From Azorhizobium doebereinerae UFLA1-100 (GTDB lineage Bacteria; Pseudomonadota; Alphaproteobacteria; Rhizobiales; Xanthobacteraceae), in NCBI RefSeq assembly GCF_000473085.1, contig NZ_AXBA01000005.1, positions 163,263 through 209,634 of the forward strand: DNA of 46,372 bases. The letters run 5' to 3'. The notes under the pieces were generated by a model. The model was not told the origin of the DNA. It did no database searches and worked only from the letters and a program-made list of their open reading frames with translations. A program made the translations under genes and the position numbers. Positions 23,520 through 32,256 of the stretch are shown here, in pieces. Position 1 is the first letter of the stretch; the number at the start of each line of letters is the position of its first letter.

Positions 23520-23663
23520 TCACTTGGCGAAGCGGTCGTTCGGGACCGTGAAGCTGGTGTCACGCTGCACCGGCTGGACCATGGTCGCGAGCGCCCAGAC
23601 GCCGGCATAACCGAGGCCGGCCAGGATCGCGATAACCAGGAGGAAGCGCAGAAGGCTCGGCAC
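23520..23663 (-). CDS. 47-aa single-pass membrane protein
   Basis: A short gene with a GTG start at 23663 and TGA at 23520-23522. The product reads VPSLLRFLLVIAILAGLGYA at the N-terminus, a single membrane span (about residues 4-27), and ends VQRDTSFTVPNDRFAK, a short polar tail. I recall similar small proteins next to aroK and xerD in related genomes, which supports it as real. The function is unknown. It is divergent from aroK (starts about 130 bases apart) and its stop lies 10 bases before xerD. Confidence 0.72.
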   Translation of the reverse strand: MPSLLRFLLVIAILAGLGYAGVWALATMVQPVQRDTSFTVPNDRFAK

Positions 23664-23794
23664 AGTCTATCTTCCGAATCGCGCTGGACGTACTTTCCCG
23701 ACTGGTCGCACGCCAGGGCTGAGCTTTCAACCGGCATTGCCGGTTCGCCCTGGCGGTGCTACGGGCGGCGCTACATCTCTATGAGCCGAATAAC

Positions 23795-24454
23795 ATGACC
23801 GGGGCGGAGGAGACGGCGGTGGGTGGTCATTTGGGCCGGAGCAAGGTGGAGGCACAGGGCGCGCCCGTGGCCGACGCTGCCGTGCTGGAGCACCTCGGCC
23901 CCCGCTGCATCGTGCTCGTGGGCATGCCGGGCGCGGGGAAATCCTCCGTCGGGCGCCGCCTCGCCAAGCGGCTCGGCCTGCCGTTCATGGACGCGGACGA
24001 GGAGATCGAGCGCGCCGCAGGCATGTCGATCCCGGAAATCTTCACCAGCCGGGGCGAAGCCGAATTCCGCGAGGGCGAGAAGCGGGTGATGACCCGCCTG
24101 CTCCAGACCGGCCCCTGCGTGCTCGCCACCGGCGGCGGCGCCTTCATGAATGCCGACACCCGCGCCGCCATCGCCCGGCTGGGCGTCTCGGTCTGGCTGA
24201 GCGCCGACTTGCCCGTGCTGCTGCGCCGGGTGCGCAAGCGCGCCGACCGGCCGTTGCTCGCCGAGGGCGACCCGGGCGAGAAGCTGGCCGCCCTGCTGGC
24301 CGCGCGCGGCGATGTCTATGCCCTCGCCGACATCCGGGTGGAATCGCGCGATACCGCCCATGAGGCGGTGGTGGAGGACGTGCTCCTCGCCATCGCCACC
24401 CATTTTCAGCGCAAGGCCGAGGGACAGGCGACGCCCGCCCCTCCCGCATCTTGA
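23795..24454 (+). CDS. aroK: Shikimate kinase
   Basis: AroK phosphorylates shikimate with ATP, the fifth step of the shikimate pathway. The 219-aa product has the P-loop GMPGAGKS (residues 43-50), then FMDADEEIERAAGMSIPEIF with the shikimate-binding Asp of the D-x-D motif, FREGEKRVM, and the ATGGGAF loop. The lid region reads KRADRPLL. About 35 extra N-terminal residues precede the core, a common alphaproteobacterial feature. The start at 23795 is the ATG nearest the core with a plausible upstream spacing; the in-frame ATG at 23756 overlaps the intergenic promoter area. aroB follows after 42 bases. Confidence 0.92.
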   Translation: MTGAEETAVGGHLGRSKVEAQGAPVADAAVLEHLGPRCIVLVGMPGAGKSSVGRRLAKRLGLPFMDADEEIERAAGMSIPEIFTSRGEAEFREGEKRVMTRLLQTGPCVLATGGGAFMNADTRAAIARLGVSVWLSADLPVLLRRVRKRADRPLLAEGDPGEKLAALLAARGDVYALADIRVESRDTAHEAVVEDVLLAIATHFQRKAEGQATPAPPAS

Positions 24455-24496
24455 GGCCGAGGCTGCGCCCGGCCATCCCCCCGATCAGGACCCGAC

Positions 24497-25633
24497 ATGA
24501 CCGCCTCTCCCGCAGTGCCCGCCCCGTCCCCGCGCCTGGTGCGCGTCGAACTGGGCAGCCGGGCCTATGACATCGCCATCGGCCCCGGCCTGCTGGCCGG
24601 CATCGGCGGGCGCATCGCCGCGCTGCGGCCCGGCGCGCGGGTGGCCATCGTCACCGACAGGAACGTGGCCGGGCGCCACCTCGGCACGGTGGAGGCCGCG
24701 CTGGCCCAGGCGGGCATCGCCCATTCCGCCATCGTGGTGGAGCCGGGCGAAGCCACCAAGAGCTATGCCGGCCTCCAGCAGGTGACCGAGGGCCTCATCG
24801 CCGCCCGCGTCGAGCGGCGCGACCTCGTGCTGGCGCTGGGCGGCGGCGTGGTGGGGGATCTGGCGGGCTTCGCCGCCGCGGTGGTGCGGCGCGGCCTTGA
24901 TTTCGTGCAGGCGCCGACCACGCTGCTCTCGCAGGTGGATTCCTCCGTCGGCGGCAAGACCGGCATCAACTCGCCCCAGGGCAAGAATCTGATCGGCGCC
25001 TTCCACCAGCCGGTCCTGGTGGTCGCCGACACGGCGGCGCTCGATACTTTGCCGGCGCGAGAACTGCGCGCCGGATATGCCGAGGTGGCTAAGTACGGCC
25101 TGCTGGGTGACGCCAAGCTGTTCGACTGGCTGGAAGGCGCGTGGCGCGACATCGTCACCGGCGATGCCCAGCGGGTGGAAGCCGTGGCTGCCAGCTGCAT
25201 GGCGAAGGCGGCCATCGTCGCCCGCGACGAGACCGAGACCGGCGACCGGGCGCTGCTCAACCTCGGCCACACCTTCGGCCATGCGCTGGAGGCGGGCGCA
25301 GGCTATTCCCAGCGGCTGCTGCACGGCGAGGCGGTATCCATCGGCATGTGCCTCGCCTTCGCTTATTCCGCGCGTCTTGGTCTCTGTCCCGGTCAAGACG
25401 TCGTGCGCGCCCAGCGCCATCTGGCGGCGGTGGGCCTGCCCACCCGCATCGCCGACGTGCCCGGCGACCTGCCGGACACCGACGGCCTGATGACCCTGAT
25501 CGCGCAGGACAAGAAGGTCTCGCGCGGCCAGCTCACCTTCATCCTGGCCCGCGGCATCGGTGAAGCGTTCGTCGCCAGGGACGTGGACGCGGCGAGCGTG
25601 CGCGCCTTCCTGGCGGAGATGCGCGCTGCCTGA
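24497..25633 (+). CDS. aroB: 3-dehydroquinate synthase
   Basis: AroB converts DAHP to 3-dehydroquinate, the second shikimate step, using NAD+ and a divalent metal. The 378-aa sequence shows LALGGGVVGDLAGFAAA (nucleotide binding), PTTLLSQVDSSVGGKTGIN, and the metal ligands in the AGYAEVAKYGLL, NLGHTFGHALE and LLHGEAVSIGM segments. Length fits the family. It is downstream of aroK on the same strand, the usual aroKB pair, so both steps are probably co-expressed. The C-terminal LILARGIG-like segment (TFILARGIGEAFV) is also typical. Confidence 0.95.
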   Translation: MTASPAVPAPSPRLVRVELGSRAYDIAIGPGLLAGIGGRIAALRPGARVAIVTDRNVAGRHLGTVEAALAQAGIAHSAIVVEPGEATKSYAGLQQVTEGLIAARVERRDLVLALGGGVVGDLAGFAAAVVRRGLDFVQAPTTLLSQVDSSVGGKTGINSPQGKNLIGAFHQPVLVVADTAALDTLPARELRAGYAEVAKYGLLGDAKLFDWLEGAWRDIVTGDAQRVEAVAASCMAKAAIVARDETETGDRALLNLGHTFGHALEAGAGYSQRLLHGEAVSIGMCLAFAYSARLGLCPGQDVVRAQRHLAAVGLPTRIADVPGDLPDTDGLMTLIAQDKKVSRGQLTFILARGIGEAFVARDVDAASVRAFLAEMRAA

Positions 25634-25948
25634 GCGCAGTTTGCAGAGATTCGCATCAACCAACGCCCCATTGCCGGACGGGCGGGACATCGCTATTTAG
25701 GCGCGCCAAGTCATGACCCGCAGCGAAACCTCTCTGCGGGAAGGGGTCAGGAATGTTTCAGCCGGTCGAGATCCGCGTGTCCGTCCCGCATCGCGCCATG
25801 GGTCGAACTCCCATGGGCGCCATGTCCGCGCACGCGACGGCGAAAGCGAAACGCCGCGCGCGAAAATGATGCGGCGGCGCGTGGCGCCCTTCGCCCGCTG
25901 ACGGTTCGTTCTCCCTGGCAATCCGGTTTTTGAGAGAGGCACGAGCAC
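25634..25948 (+). other. Gap between aroB and lysC (lysC leader)
   Basis: 315 bases without a convincing gene. A 62-codon Arg-rich open frame at 25713-25901 has no family resemblance. Two stems are visible: CCGCAG/CTGCGG near 25719-25738 and GCGCCATGGG (25793-25802) pairing with CCCAT-G-GGCGC (25810-25820) with one bulge. No run of Lys, Thr or Met codons typical of a leader peptide is present, and I cannot match a known lysine or SAM riboswitch. Confidence 0.4.
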
Positions 25949-27211
25949 ATGGCTCGGCTGGTCATGAAGTTCGGCGGCACGTCTGTCGCCACCATCGAAC
26001 GCATCCGCAACGTGGCGCGCCATGTGAAGCGGGAAGTGGACGCCGGCTATCAGGTCGCCGTCGTGGTTTCCGCCATGTCCGGCAAGACCAACGAACTGGT
26101 CGGCTGGTGCAAGGAAGCCTCCGCTCTGCACGATGCGCGCGAATATGACGCGGTGGTCGCCTCCGGCGAGCAGGTCACGTCCGGCCTTCTGGCCATCACC
26201 CTCCAGTCGATGGGCCTCGATGCCCGCTCCTGGCAGGGCTGGCAGATCCCCATCTCCACCGACGACGCGCACGGCTCCGCCCGCATCCAGGAGATCGACG
26301 GCACGGCGCTGAATGCCCGCCTCGATGCCGGCGAGGTGGCGGTGGTGGCCGGCTTCCAGGGCATCCACCTGCCCTCCGGCCGCATCACCACGCTGGGGCG
26401 CGGCGGCTCGGACACCAGCGCGGTGGCCATCGCCGCCGCCATCGGCGCCGAGCGCTGCGACATCTATACCGACGTGGACGGCGTCTACACCACCGACCCG
26501 CGCGTGGTGCCCAAGGCCCGCCGGCTCGACCGCATCGCCTTCGAGGAGATGCTGGAAATGGCCTCGCTCGGGGCCAAGGTGCTCCAGGTCCGCTCGGTCG
26601 AACTCGCCATGGTGCATCAGGTGCGCACCTTCGTGCGCTCCAGCTTCGAGGATCCCGATGCCCCGCACATGGGCACGGTCGAAGCAGCCGGCACCCTCAT
26701 CTGCGACGAGGAGGAAATCGTGGCAAACCAGATGGAAGCCCGGGTGGTCACGGGCATCGCCTTCGCCAAGGACGAGGCCCAGGTGTCGATCCGCCGCGTG
26801 GAGGACAAGCCCGGCATCGCCGCCGCCGTGTTCGTGCCGCTGGCCGACGCGCACATCAATGTGGACATGATCGTGCAGAACGTGTCGGCCGACGGCCGCT
26901 ACACGGACATCACCTTCACCGTCCCCAGCGCCGATTACGAGCGCGCCAAGAGCGTGCTGGAAAAGGCCCGGGACACCATCGGTTTCGAGACCGTGGAAGG
27001 CGCCACCGACGTGACCAAGGTGTCGGTCATCGGCATCGGCATGCGCTCCCACGCCGGCGTCGCCGCCGATGCCTTCCGGGCGCTCGCCGCCAAGGGGATC
27101 AACATCCGGGCGATCACCACGTCGGAGATCAAGATCTCCATCCTGATCGATGCGGCCTATACCGAGCTTGCCGTGCGGACTCTCCATTCGCTATACGGGC
27201 TGGATAGCTGA
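25949..27211 (+). CDS. lysC: Aspartate kinase
   Basis: Aspartokinase phosphorylates aspartate with ATP, the entry to lysine, methionine, threonine and diaminopimelate synthesis. The 420-aa product starts with MKFGGTSVA (residues 5-13), has SGEQVTSGLLA, GFQGIHLPSG and the TLGRGGSDTSAVA substrate loop. Two C-terminal ACT domains (about 265-420) are visible, with VSIRRVEDKPGIAAAVF and VSVIGIGMRSHAGVAADAF, indicating feedback control by amino acids. GAGAGAGG lies about 9 bases before the ATG. This length is the mono-functional class seen in alphaproteobacteria. A 315-base leader precedes it. Confidence 0.95.
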   Translation: MARLVMKFGGTSVATIERIRNVARHVKREVDAGYQVAVVVSAMSGKTNELVGWCKEASALHDAREYDAVVASGEQVTSGLLAITLQSMGLDARSWQGWQIPISTDDAHGSARIQEIDGTALNARLDAGEVAVVAGFQGIHLPSGRITTLGRGGSDTSAVAIAAAIGAERCDIYTDVDGVYTTDPRVVPKARRLDRIAFEEMLEMASLGAKVLQVRSVELAMVHQVRTFVRSSFEDPDAPHMGTVEAAGTLICDEEEIVANQMEARVVTGIAFAKDEAQVSIRRVEDKPGIAAAVFVPLADAHINVDMIVQNVSADGRYTDITFTVPSADYERAKSVLEKARDTIGFETVEGATDVTKVSVIGIGMRSHAGVAADAFRALAAKGINIRAITTSEIKISILIDAAYTELAVRTLHSLYGLDS

Positions 27212-27410
27212 TGCCTGCCTCGCGCCGCTCGTCATCCGAGTAGCGCGGGACGCGGTGCAAATGCCAAGTTGAAGGACGGCGTGCGGCCACGGGGTGATCC
27301 GGGCCGGTCCGCCCTTCGCGTGCCCTGGCTGGCCTGGAACCCGAGGCCGGCGGTGAGGGGCGCGGTGTGTGAGGTTTGAGTCGCCGGGGGGCGCCGTCCG
27401 CAGACCCGTT

Positions 27411-27429
27411 CCGGGAACGCGGTTCCCGG
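27411..27429 (+). promoter_or_regulatory. Hairpin shortly before the ptsP ribosome site
   Basis: CCGGGAAC (27411-27418) and GTTCCCGG (27422-27429) form a perfect 8-bp stem with a 3-base loop, 11 bases before the CGAGG ribosome site of ptsP. It could end transcription from lysC or affect ptsP translation. The remaining 200 bases of the gap show nothing I recognise. Confidence 0.4.
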
Positions 27430-27454
27430 CCACCCGTTTTCGAGGATGCGGTCG

Positions 27455-29722
27455 ATGCGTGGCGCGCTCGGCGGTCCCCGCGTGCTCTTGAGGCGTCTCC
27501 GCGAAGTCATGGCGGAGCCGATCAGCGCGCAGGACCGGCTGGACAAGATCGTGGTGCTGATCGCTGCCAACATGGTGGCGGAAGTCTGCTCGGTCTATGT
27601 GCTGCGCGTCGACGCCACGCTTGAGCTCTATGCCACCGAGGGCCTGAACCGCGACGCGGTGCATCTCACCGTGATGCGCACCGACGAGGGCCTCGTCGGC
27701 CACGTCGCCCGAGAGGCCGAATCGCTCGCCCTCTCCGACGCCCAGAACCACCCGGAATTCTCCTACCGGCCGGAAACGGGCGAGGAGATCTACAACTCCT
27801 TCCTCGGCGTGCCGATCCTGCGCGGCGGCAACACGCTGGGCGTGCTGGTGGTGCAGAACCGCGCCCGGCGCACCTATACGGACGAGGAGATCGAGGCGCT
27901 CCAGACCACCGCCATGGTACTGGCGGAGATGATCGCCTCGGGCGAACTGACCGCGCTCGCCAAGCCCGGCGCGGAGCCGGCGGTGCGCCGGCCGTTGCAC
28001 CTGACGGGCGTGCCGCTGGCCGACGGCCTCGGCCTCGGCCATGTGGTGCTGCACGAGCCGCGCATCGTCGTGACCAACGTCATCGCCGATGACGTGCACA
28101 AGGAAACCGCACGCCTCGACGGCGCCATCGGCAAGCTGCGCGCCTCCATCGACCTGCTGCTGGAGGACGACGGCCTGTCCAAGGCCGGCGAGCATCGCGA
28201 CATTCTCGAAGCCTACCGCATGTTCGCCCACGACCGCGGCTGGATGCACAAGATGCGCGAGGCGGTGCTCTCCGGCCTCACCGCCGAGGGCGCGGTGGAG
28301 CGGGTGCAGTCGGACACCCGCGCCCGCATCATGCGCGCCTCCGACCCCTATCTGCGCGAGCGCCTGCACGATCTCGACGACCTCGCCAACCGGCTGCTGC
28401 GCGAACTGACCGGGCGCACCCGCGCCTCCGAGCGCGCCGATTTGCCGGAAAACGCCATCCTCATCGCCCGCAACATGAGCCCGGCCGCGCTGCTGGACTA
28501 TGACCGCACCCGCATCCGCGGCCTGGTGCTGGAAGAGGGCGGCACCACCAGCCACGTGACCATCGTCGCCCGCGCGCTCGGCATCGCCGCCGTCGGCCAG
28601 GTGGACAACGCCTCCGGCCTCGCGGAGGCCGGCGATCCGGTGATCGTGGACGGCCAGGCCGGCGAGGTGCATTTGCGCCCGCCCGGCGACGTGGAAGCCG
28701 CCTATGCGGAGAAGGTGCGCTTCCGCGCCAAGCGGCAGGCGCGCTATGCCGCGCTGCGCGACATTCCCAGCGTCACCCGGGACGGGGTGGCGATCGACCT
28801 GCACCTGAACGCCGGCCTGCTGGTGGACCTGCCGCACATCGCCGAGACCGGCGCCGCCGGCATCGGCCTGTTCCGCACCGAGTTGCAGTTCATGGTGGCC
28901 GCTACCTTCCCGCGCATTTCCGAGCAGCTCGGCCTCTACCGGGCGGTGCTCGACGCGGTGGGCGAGCGGCCGGTGACCTTCCGCACGCTGGATATCGGCG
29001 GCGACAAGGTGCTGCCCTACATGCGCACGGTGGAGGAGGAGAACCCGGCGCTCGGCTGGCGTGCCATCCGCCTCGGCCTCGACCGGCCGGGCCTGCTGCG
29101 CAGCCAGATCCGCGCGCTGCTGCGGGCCGGCGCCGGGCGCGAACTGCGCATGATGTTCCCCATGGTGGCGGACGTGCACGAGTTCGACCAGGCGAAAGCC
29201 ATCCTGGAGCGCGAGCTCACCCACCTGCGCAAGCATGGCCACAGCCTGCCGGAGAAGGTGTTCGTCGGCGCCATGGTGGAGGTGCCGTCCCTGCTGTTCC
29301 AGCTCGACGAGATCCTCTCCCGCGCCGACTTCCTCTCCGTGGGCTCCAACGACCTGGTGCAGTTCCTGTTCGCCGCCGACCGCTCCAACGTGCGCGTGGC
29401 GGACCGCTTCGATCCGCTGTCGCCCGCCGCGCTGCGGGCCTTCCGCATGGTGGCGGAGGCCGGGGCGCGCCACGGCAAGCCGGTCACCCTGTGCGGTGAG
29501 TTGGCCTCGCGGCCGCTGGAGGCCATCGCGCTCGCCGCGCTCGGCTATCGCGCGCTGTCGCTGTCGCCGGCCTCGGTGGGGCCGGTGAAGTCCATGGTGC
29601 TGGACCTGGACGTGGGCGCCGCGCGGGCCATCCTGCTGCCGCTGCTGGACGACACCACCGGCGGCGCCGACATCCGGGCGCGGCTGAAGGCGTTCGCGGA
29701 GGAGAGCGGACTGCCGCTCTGA
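27455..29722 (+). CDS. ptsP: Phosphoenolpyruvate-protein phosphotransferase PtsP (EI-Ntr)
   Basis: PtsP takes phosphate from phosphoenolpyruvate and passes it to NPr and EIIA-Ntr, the regulatory nitrogen PTS. The 755-aa product has an N-terminal GAF domain (about 15-160), which in this enzyme senses nitrogen signals such as glutamine. The PTS EI domains follow: the phosphorylated His367 in EEGGTTSHVTIVAR, the PEP-binding part with TELQFM and MVEVPSLLFQLDEI, SNDLVQFLFAADR, and the catalytic Cys in VTLCGELASRP. The ATG at 27455 is chosen because CGAGG lies 9 bases upstream and MRGALGGPRVLLRRLREVM is the family start. Sugar-type EI lacks the GAF domain, so PtsP is the right call. prfA follows after 69 bases. 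Confidence 0.94.
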   Translation: MRGALGGPRVLLRRLREVMAEPISAQDRLDKIVVLIAANMVAEVCSVYVLRVDATLELYATEGLNRDAVHLTVMRTDEGLVGHVAREAESLALSDAQNHPEFSYRPETGEEIYNSFLGVPILRGGNTLGVLVVQNRARRTYTDEEIEALQTTAMVLAEMIASGELTALAKPGAEPAVRRPLHLTGVPLADGLGLGHVVLHEPRIVVTNVIADDVHKETARLDGAIGKLRASIDLLLEDDGLSKAGEHRDILEAYRMFAHDRGWMHKMREAVLSGLTAEGAVERVQSDTRARIMRASDPYLRERLHDLDDLANRLLRELTGRTRASERADLPENAILIARNMSPAALLDYDRTRIRGLVLEEGGTTSHVTIVARALGIAAVGQVDNASGLAEAGDPVIVDGQAGEVHLRPPGDVEAAYAEKVRFRAKRQARYAALRDIPSVTRDGVAIDLHLNAGLLVDLPHIAETGAAGIGLFRTELQFMVAATFPRISEQLGLYRAVLDAVGERPVTFRTLDIGGDKVLPYMRTVEEENPALGWRAIRLGLDRPGLLRSQIRALLRAGAGRELRMMFPMVADVHEFDQAKAILERELTHLRKHGHSLPEKVFVGAMVEVPSLLFQLDEILSRADFLSVGSNDLVQFLFAADRSNVRVADRFDPLSPAALRAFRMVAEAGARHGKPVTLCGELASRPLEAIALAALGYRALSLSPASVGPVKSMVLDLDVGAARAILLPLLDDTTGGADIRARLKAFAEESGLPL

Positions 29723-29791
29723 CGCCATGCGCCTGCCAGCCCTCGTTTTCCTGTCCATCCCGGCCGCTGCGGTCACCCCCGGAGCGGCCGC

Positions 29792-30862
29792 ATGAGCATC
29801 GACCTGCCCACCGCCAAGCTCGACCAGGTGGTGGCGCGCCATCGGGAAGTGGAGGCGCTGCTCGCCGCTGGCGCCGAGGGCGAGGAATATGTCCGCCTCG
29901 GCCGCGAATTCTCCGACCTGTCCCCGGTGGTGGAGCAGGTCCGGGCCCTGCGCGCCGCCGAGCAGGACCTGGCCGACGCCCGCGAGATGCTCGGCGACCC
30001 GGAAATGCGCGACCTCGCCCAGAGCGAGGTGGAGCGGCTGGAGGCGCAGCTCGACGTGCTGGCCAAGGAGGTCCGCCTCGCCTTGCTGCCCAAGGACGCC
30101 ATGGACGAGCGCGGCGTCATCCTGGAGGTGCGCGCCGGCACCGGCGGCGACGAGGCGGCGCTGTTCGCCGGTGACCTGTTCCGCATGTATGCGCGCTACG
30201 CCGCCGAGAAGGGCTGGAGCGTGGAACTGCTGTCCGAGAGCGAGGGCTCTATGGGCGGCTACAAGGAAGTGGTCGCCGCCGTGCACGGGCGCGGCGCCTA
30301 TGCGCGCATGAAGTTCGAATCCGGCGTCCACCGGGTGCAGCGCGTGCCGGACACCGAGGCCTCCGGCCGCATCCATACCTCCGCCGCCACCGTCGCGGTG
30401 CTGCCCGAGGCGGAGGAGGTGGACGTGGACATCAACGAGAGCGACCTGCGCATCGACGTCTACCGCGCCCAGGGCGCCGGCGGGCAGCATGTGAACAAGA
30501 CCGAGAGCGCGGTGCGCATCACCCACCTGCCCACCGGCATCGTGGTGGCGGTGCAGGACGAGCGCTCGCAGCATCGCAACAAGGCCCGCGCCATGGCGCT
30601 GCTGCGCTCGCGCATGCTGGACGAGGAGCGCCAGCGGGCCGACGCGAGCCGTGCCGCCGACCGGCGCGGGCAGGTGGGCTCGGGCGACCGCTCCGAACGC
30701 ATCCGCACCTACAATTTCCCGCAGGGGCGGGTCACCGACCACCGCATCAACCTCACCCTCTACAAGCTGGAGGAGGTGATGACCGGGCAGGCGCTGGACG
30801 AGATCATCGACGCGCTGCTGACCGAGCATCAGGCCGGCCTCATGGCCGCCGAGCGGGACTGA
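29792..30862 (+). CDS. prfA: Peptide chain release factor 1
   Basis: RF1 reads UAA and UAG and triggers peptide release. The 356-aa product has the Gly-Gly-Gln motif at 230-232 ([19 protein letters not shown]), whose Gln is methylated by the next gene's product. The stop-codon recognition P-x-T tripeptide is PDT at 186-188 within [14 protein letters not shown]; the middle residue is Asp instead of the Ala of the enterobacterial PAT. Length fits RF1. prmC begins 4 bases after the stop, the usual coupled pair. Confidence 0.96.
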   Translation: MSIDLPTAKLDQVVARHREVEALLAAGAEGEEYVRLGREFSDLSPVVEQVRALRAAEQDLADAREMLGDPEMRDLAQSEVERLEAQLDVLAKEVRLALLPKDAMDERGVILEVRAGTGGDEAALFAGDLFRMYARYAAEKGWSVELLSESEGSMGGYKEVVAAVHGRGAYARMKFESGVHRVQRVPDTEASGRIHTSAATVAVLPEAEEVDVDINESDLRIDVYRAQGAGGQHVNKTESAVRITHLPTGIVVAVQDERSQHRNKARAMALLRSRMLDEERQRADASRAADRRGQVGSGDRSERIRTYNFPQGRVTDHRINLTLYKLEEVMTGQALDEIIDALLTEHQAGLMAAERD

Positions 30863-30866
30863 CCCC

Positions 30867-31733
30867 ATGCCGCAGGACGCGCCCGACACCATCGGCGCGC
30901 TGCGCCGGGCGCTCGCCGCCCGCCTCGAAGCCGCCGGGATCGACAGCCCGGACCTCGATGCCGGCCTTCTCGTCGCCCATGCCCTGGGCCTCTCCCACGC
31001 CGCCGTGCGCCTCGGCGCCGGCGATCCGGTGGACACCGCCGGGGCGGCACGCGCGGAAGCGCTGGCGGCGCGGCGAATCGCCGGCGTGCCGGTCGCCCGC
31101 CTGCTGGGAGAGCGGGAATTCTGGAGCCTGTCCTTCGCGCTGAGCGACGAGACGCTGGTGCCGCGCCCCGACACCGAAACCGTCGTCGAGGCGGCCCTCG
31201 CGCTCATCGCCGACCGCCGCGCGCCCTTGCGGCTGCTCGATCTCGGCACCGGCTCCGGCGCCATCCTGGCGGCCCTGCTGGTGGAACTGCCGGGCGCCTG
31301 GGGCCTGGGCGTGGACCGCGCCTATGGCGCCACGCGCACCGCCCGCGACAATCTGGCGCGCGCGGGCCTGGACGGTCGCGGGGCGATGATCGTCGGCGAC
31401 TGGGCGGCCGGTCTCGCGGGGCCGTTCGACCTCATCGTCTCCAACCCGCCCTACATTCCCAGCATCGATATTCCCGGCCTCGCCATCGAGGTGCGCGAGA
31501 ACGATCCCATGGCGGCGCTCGATGGCGGCGCGGACGGGCTCGAATCCTACCGCATCATCGCCCGGGAAGCCCCGCGCCTGCTGGCCTCCGGCGGCCATCT
31601 GGTGCTGGAATTGGGCATCGGGCAGGAAATGGACGTGGCAGCGCTGCTGGAGGCCGCGGGCATGCGCGTGGTCGGCCCGGCCCGCCGGGATCTCGGCGGC
31701 ATTCCCCGCGCCCTGGTCGCCCGGCGGCCGTGA
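30867..31733 (+). CDS. prmC: Release factor glutamine methyltransferase PrmC
   Basis: PrmC methylates the Gln of the GGQ motif in RF1 and RF2 using S-adenosylmethionine. The 288-aa product has an N-terminal helical domain (1-75), the SAM motif LLDLGTGSGAI (123-133) and the catalytic NPPY at 193-196, the hallmark of N5-glutamine methylation. The segment TLVPRPDTE before the SAM motif is also typical. It is coupled to prfA with a 4-base gap. Confidence 0.95.
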   Translation: MPQDAPDTIGALRRALAARLEAAGIDSPDLDAGLLVAHALGLSHAAVRLGAGDPVDTAGAARAEALAARRIAGVPVARLLGEREFWSLSFALSDETLVPRPDTETVVEAALALIADRRAPLRLLDLGTGSGAILAALLVELPGAWGLGVDRAYGATRTARDNLARAGLDGRGAMIVGDWAAGLAGPFDLIVSNPPYIPSIDIPGLAIEVRENDPMAALDGGADGLESYRIIAREAPRLLASGGHLVLELGIGQEMDVAALLEAAGMRVVGPARRDLGGIPRALVARRP

Positions 31734-32256
31734 GCGACAATCACCGCCCCGTGCGAAGGAGCGCGCCGCTCTGCCGCAGCGCGGTAAAATCGAAAAAACT
31801 GCTTGGAACACCGGGTCGAACTGGCTAGTGTCCAGACAGGTGTCGAACCGATGCGGCAGCCCGAGGGGCTGATGCGAGCTTCCGAAATCTCGACAGGATC
31901 TCTCGGACGCTGCGGAAGGCGAAAGCCGGCGGTGCGGATAGCGCGCCACTGTGCACCTTCCCGGGACGGCTCATGACGCCAGGTTCTCGCGTTCAGGGCA
32001 TGCCCGTGACGGCGAGGTTTGACGTGGCTTGCCGCGCGCGAATGCGCGGAGCGGGGCTCATGGTCACACAGATCCTGAATTCATTGTGTCCGGGACGAAC
32101 GTGACAGCCGACGGGCGCATCAGCCCTGGCGAACAAACCGTTGCGACGTCATCGGGCTTTCGATCTCCGGCCGTGCCGGGCGCTTCATCAGCACCCGGTT
32201 TCGCGGTTCGGACGCAGGCGGCGGCGGCACAGCCGAGTGAGTAGAGAATGATCCTC
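31734..32256 (+). promoter_or_regulatory. Long gap and leader upstream of the DUF4167 gene
   Basis: 523 bases with no convincing gene. A promoter-like pair lies at its start: TTGGAA (31804-31809) and, 16 bases on, CTAGTG. If used, it would give an untranslated leader of more than 400 bases. A small stem CCGCGC/GCGCGG is visible near 32031-32048. An open frame at 32029-32244 has no family resemblance and is not called. I recognise no known riboswitch. Confidence 0.4.

Noticed and set aside
25713-25901. 62-codon Arg-rich frame before lysC
   Set aside because: No ribosome site or family match; lies in a structured gap and looks random.
27191-31264. Open frame of more than 1,350 codons on the minus strand
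   Set aside because: It runs antisense through ptsP, prfA and prmC, all of which are clear genes with catalytic motifs. Composition is His/Gly/Arg-rich noise.
32029-32244. 71-codon frame in the DUF4167 leader
   Set aside because: No recognisable ribosome site, no family resemblance, composition like the non-coding flank.
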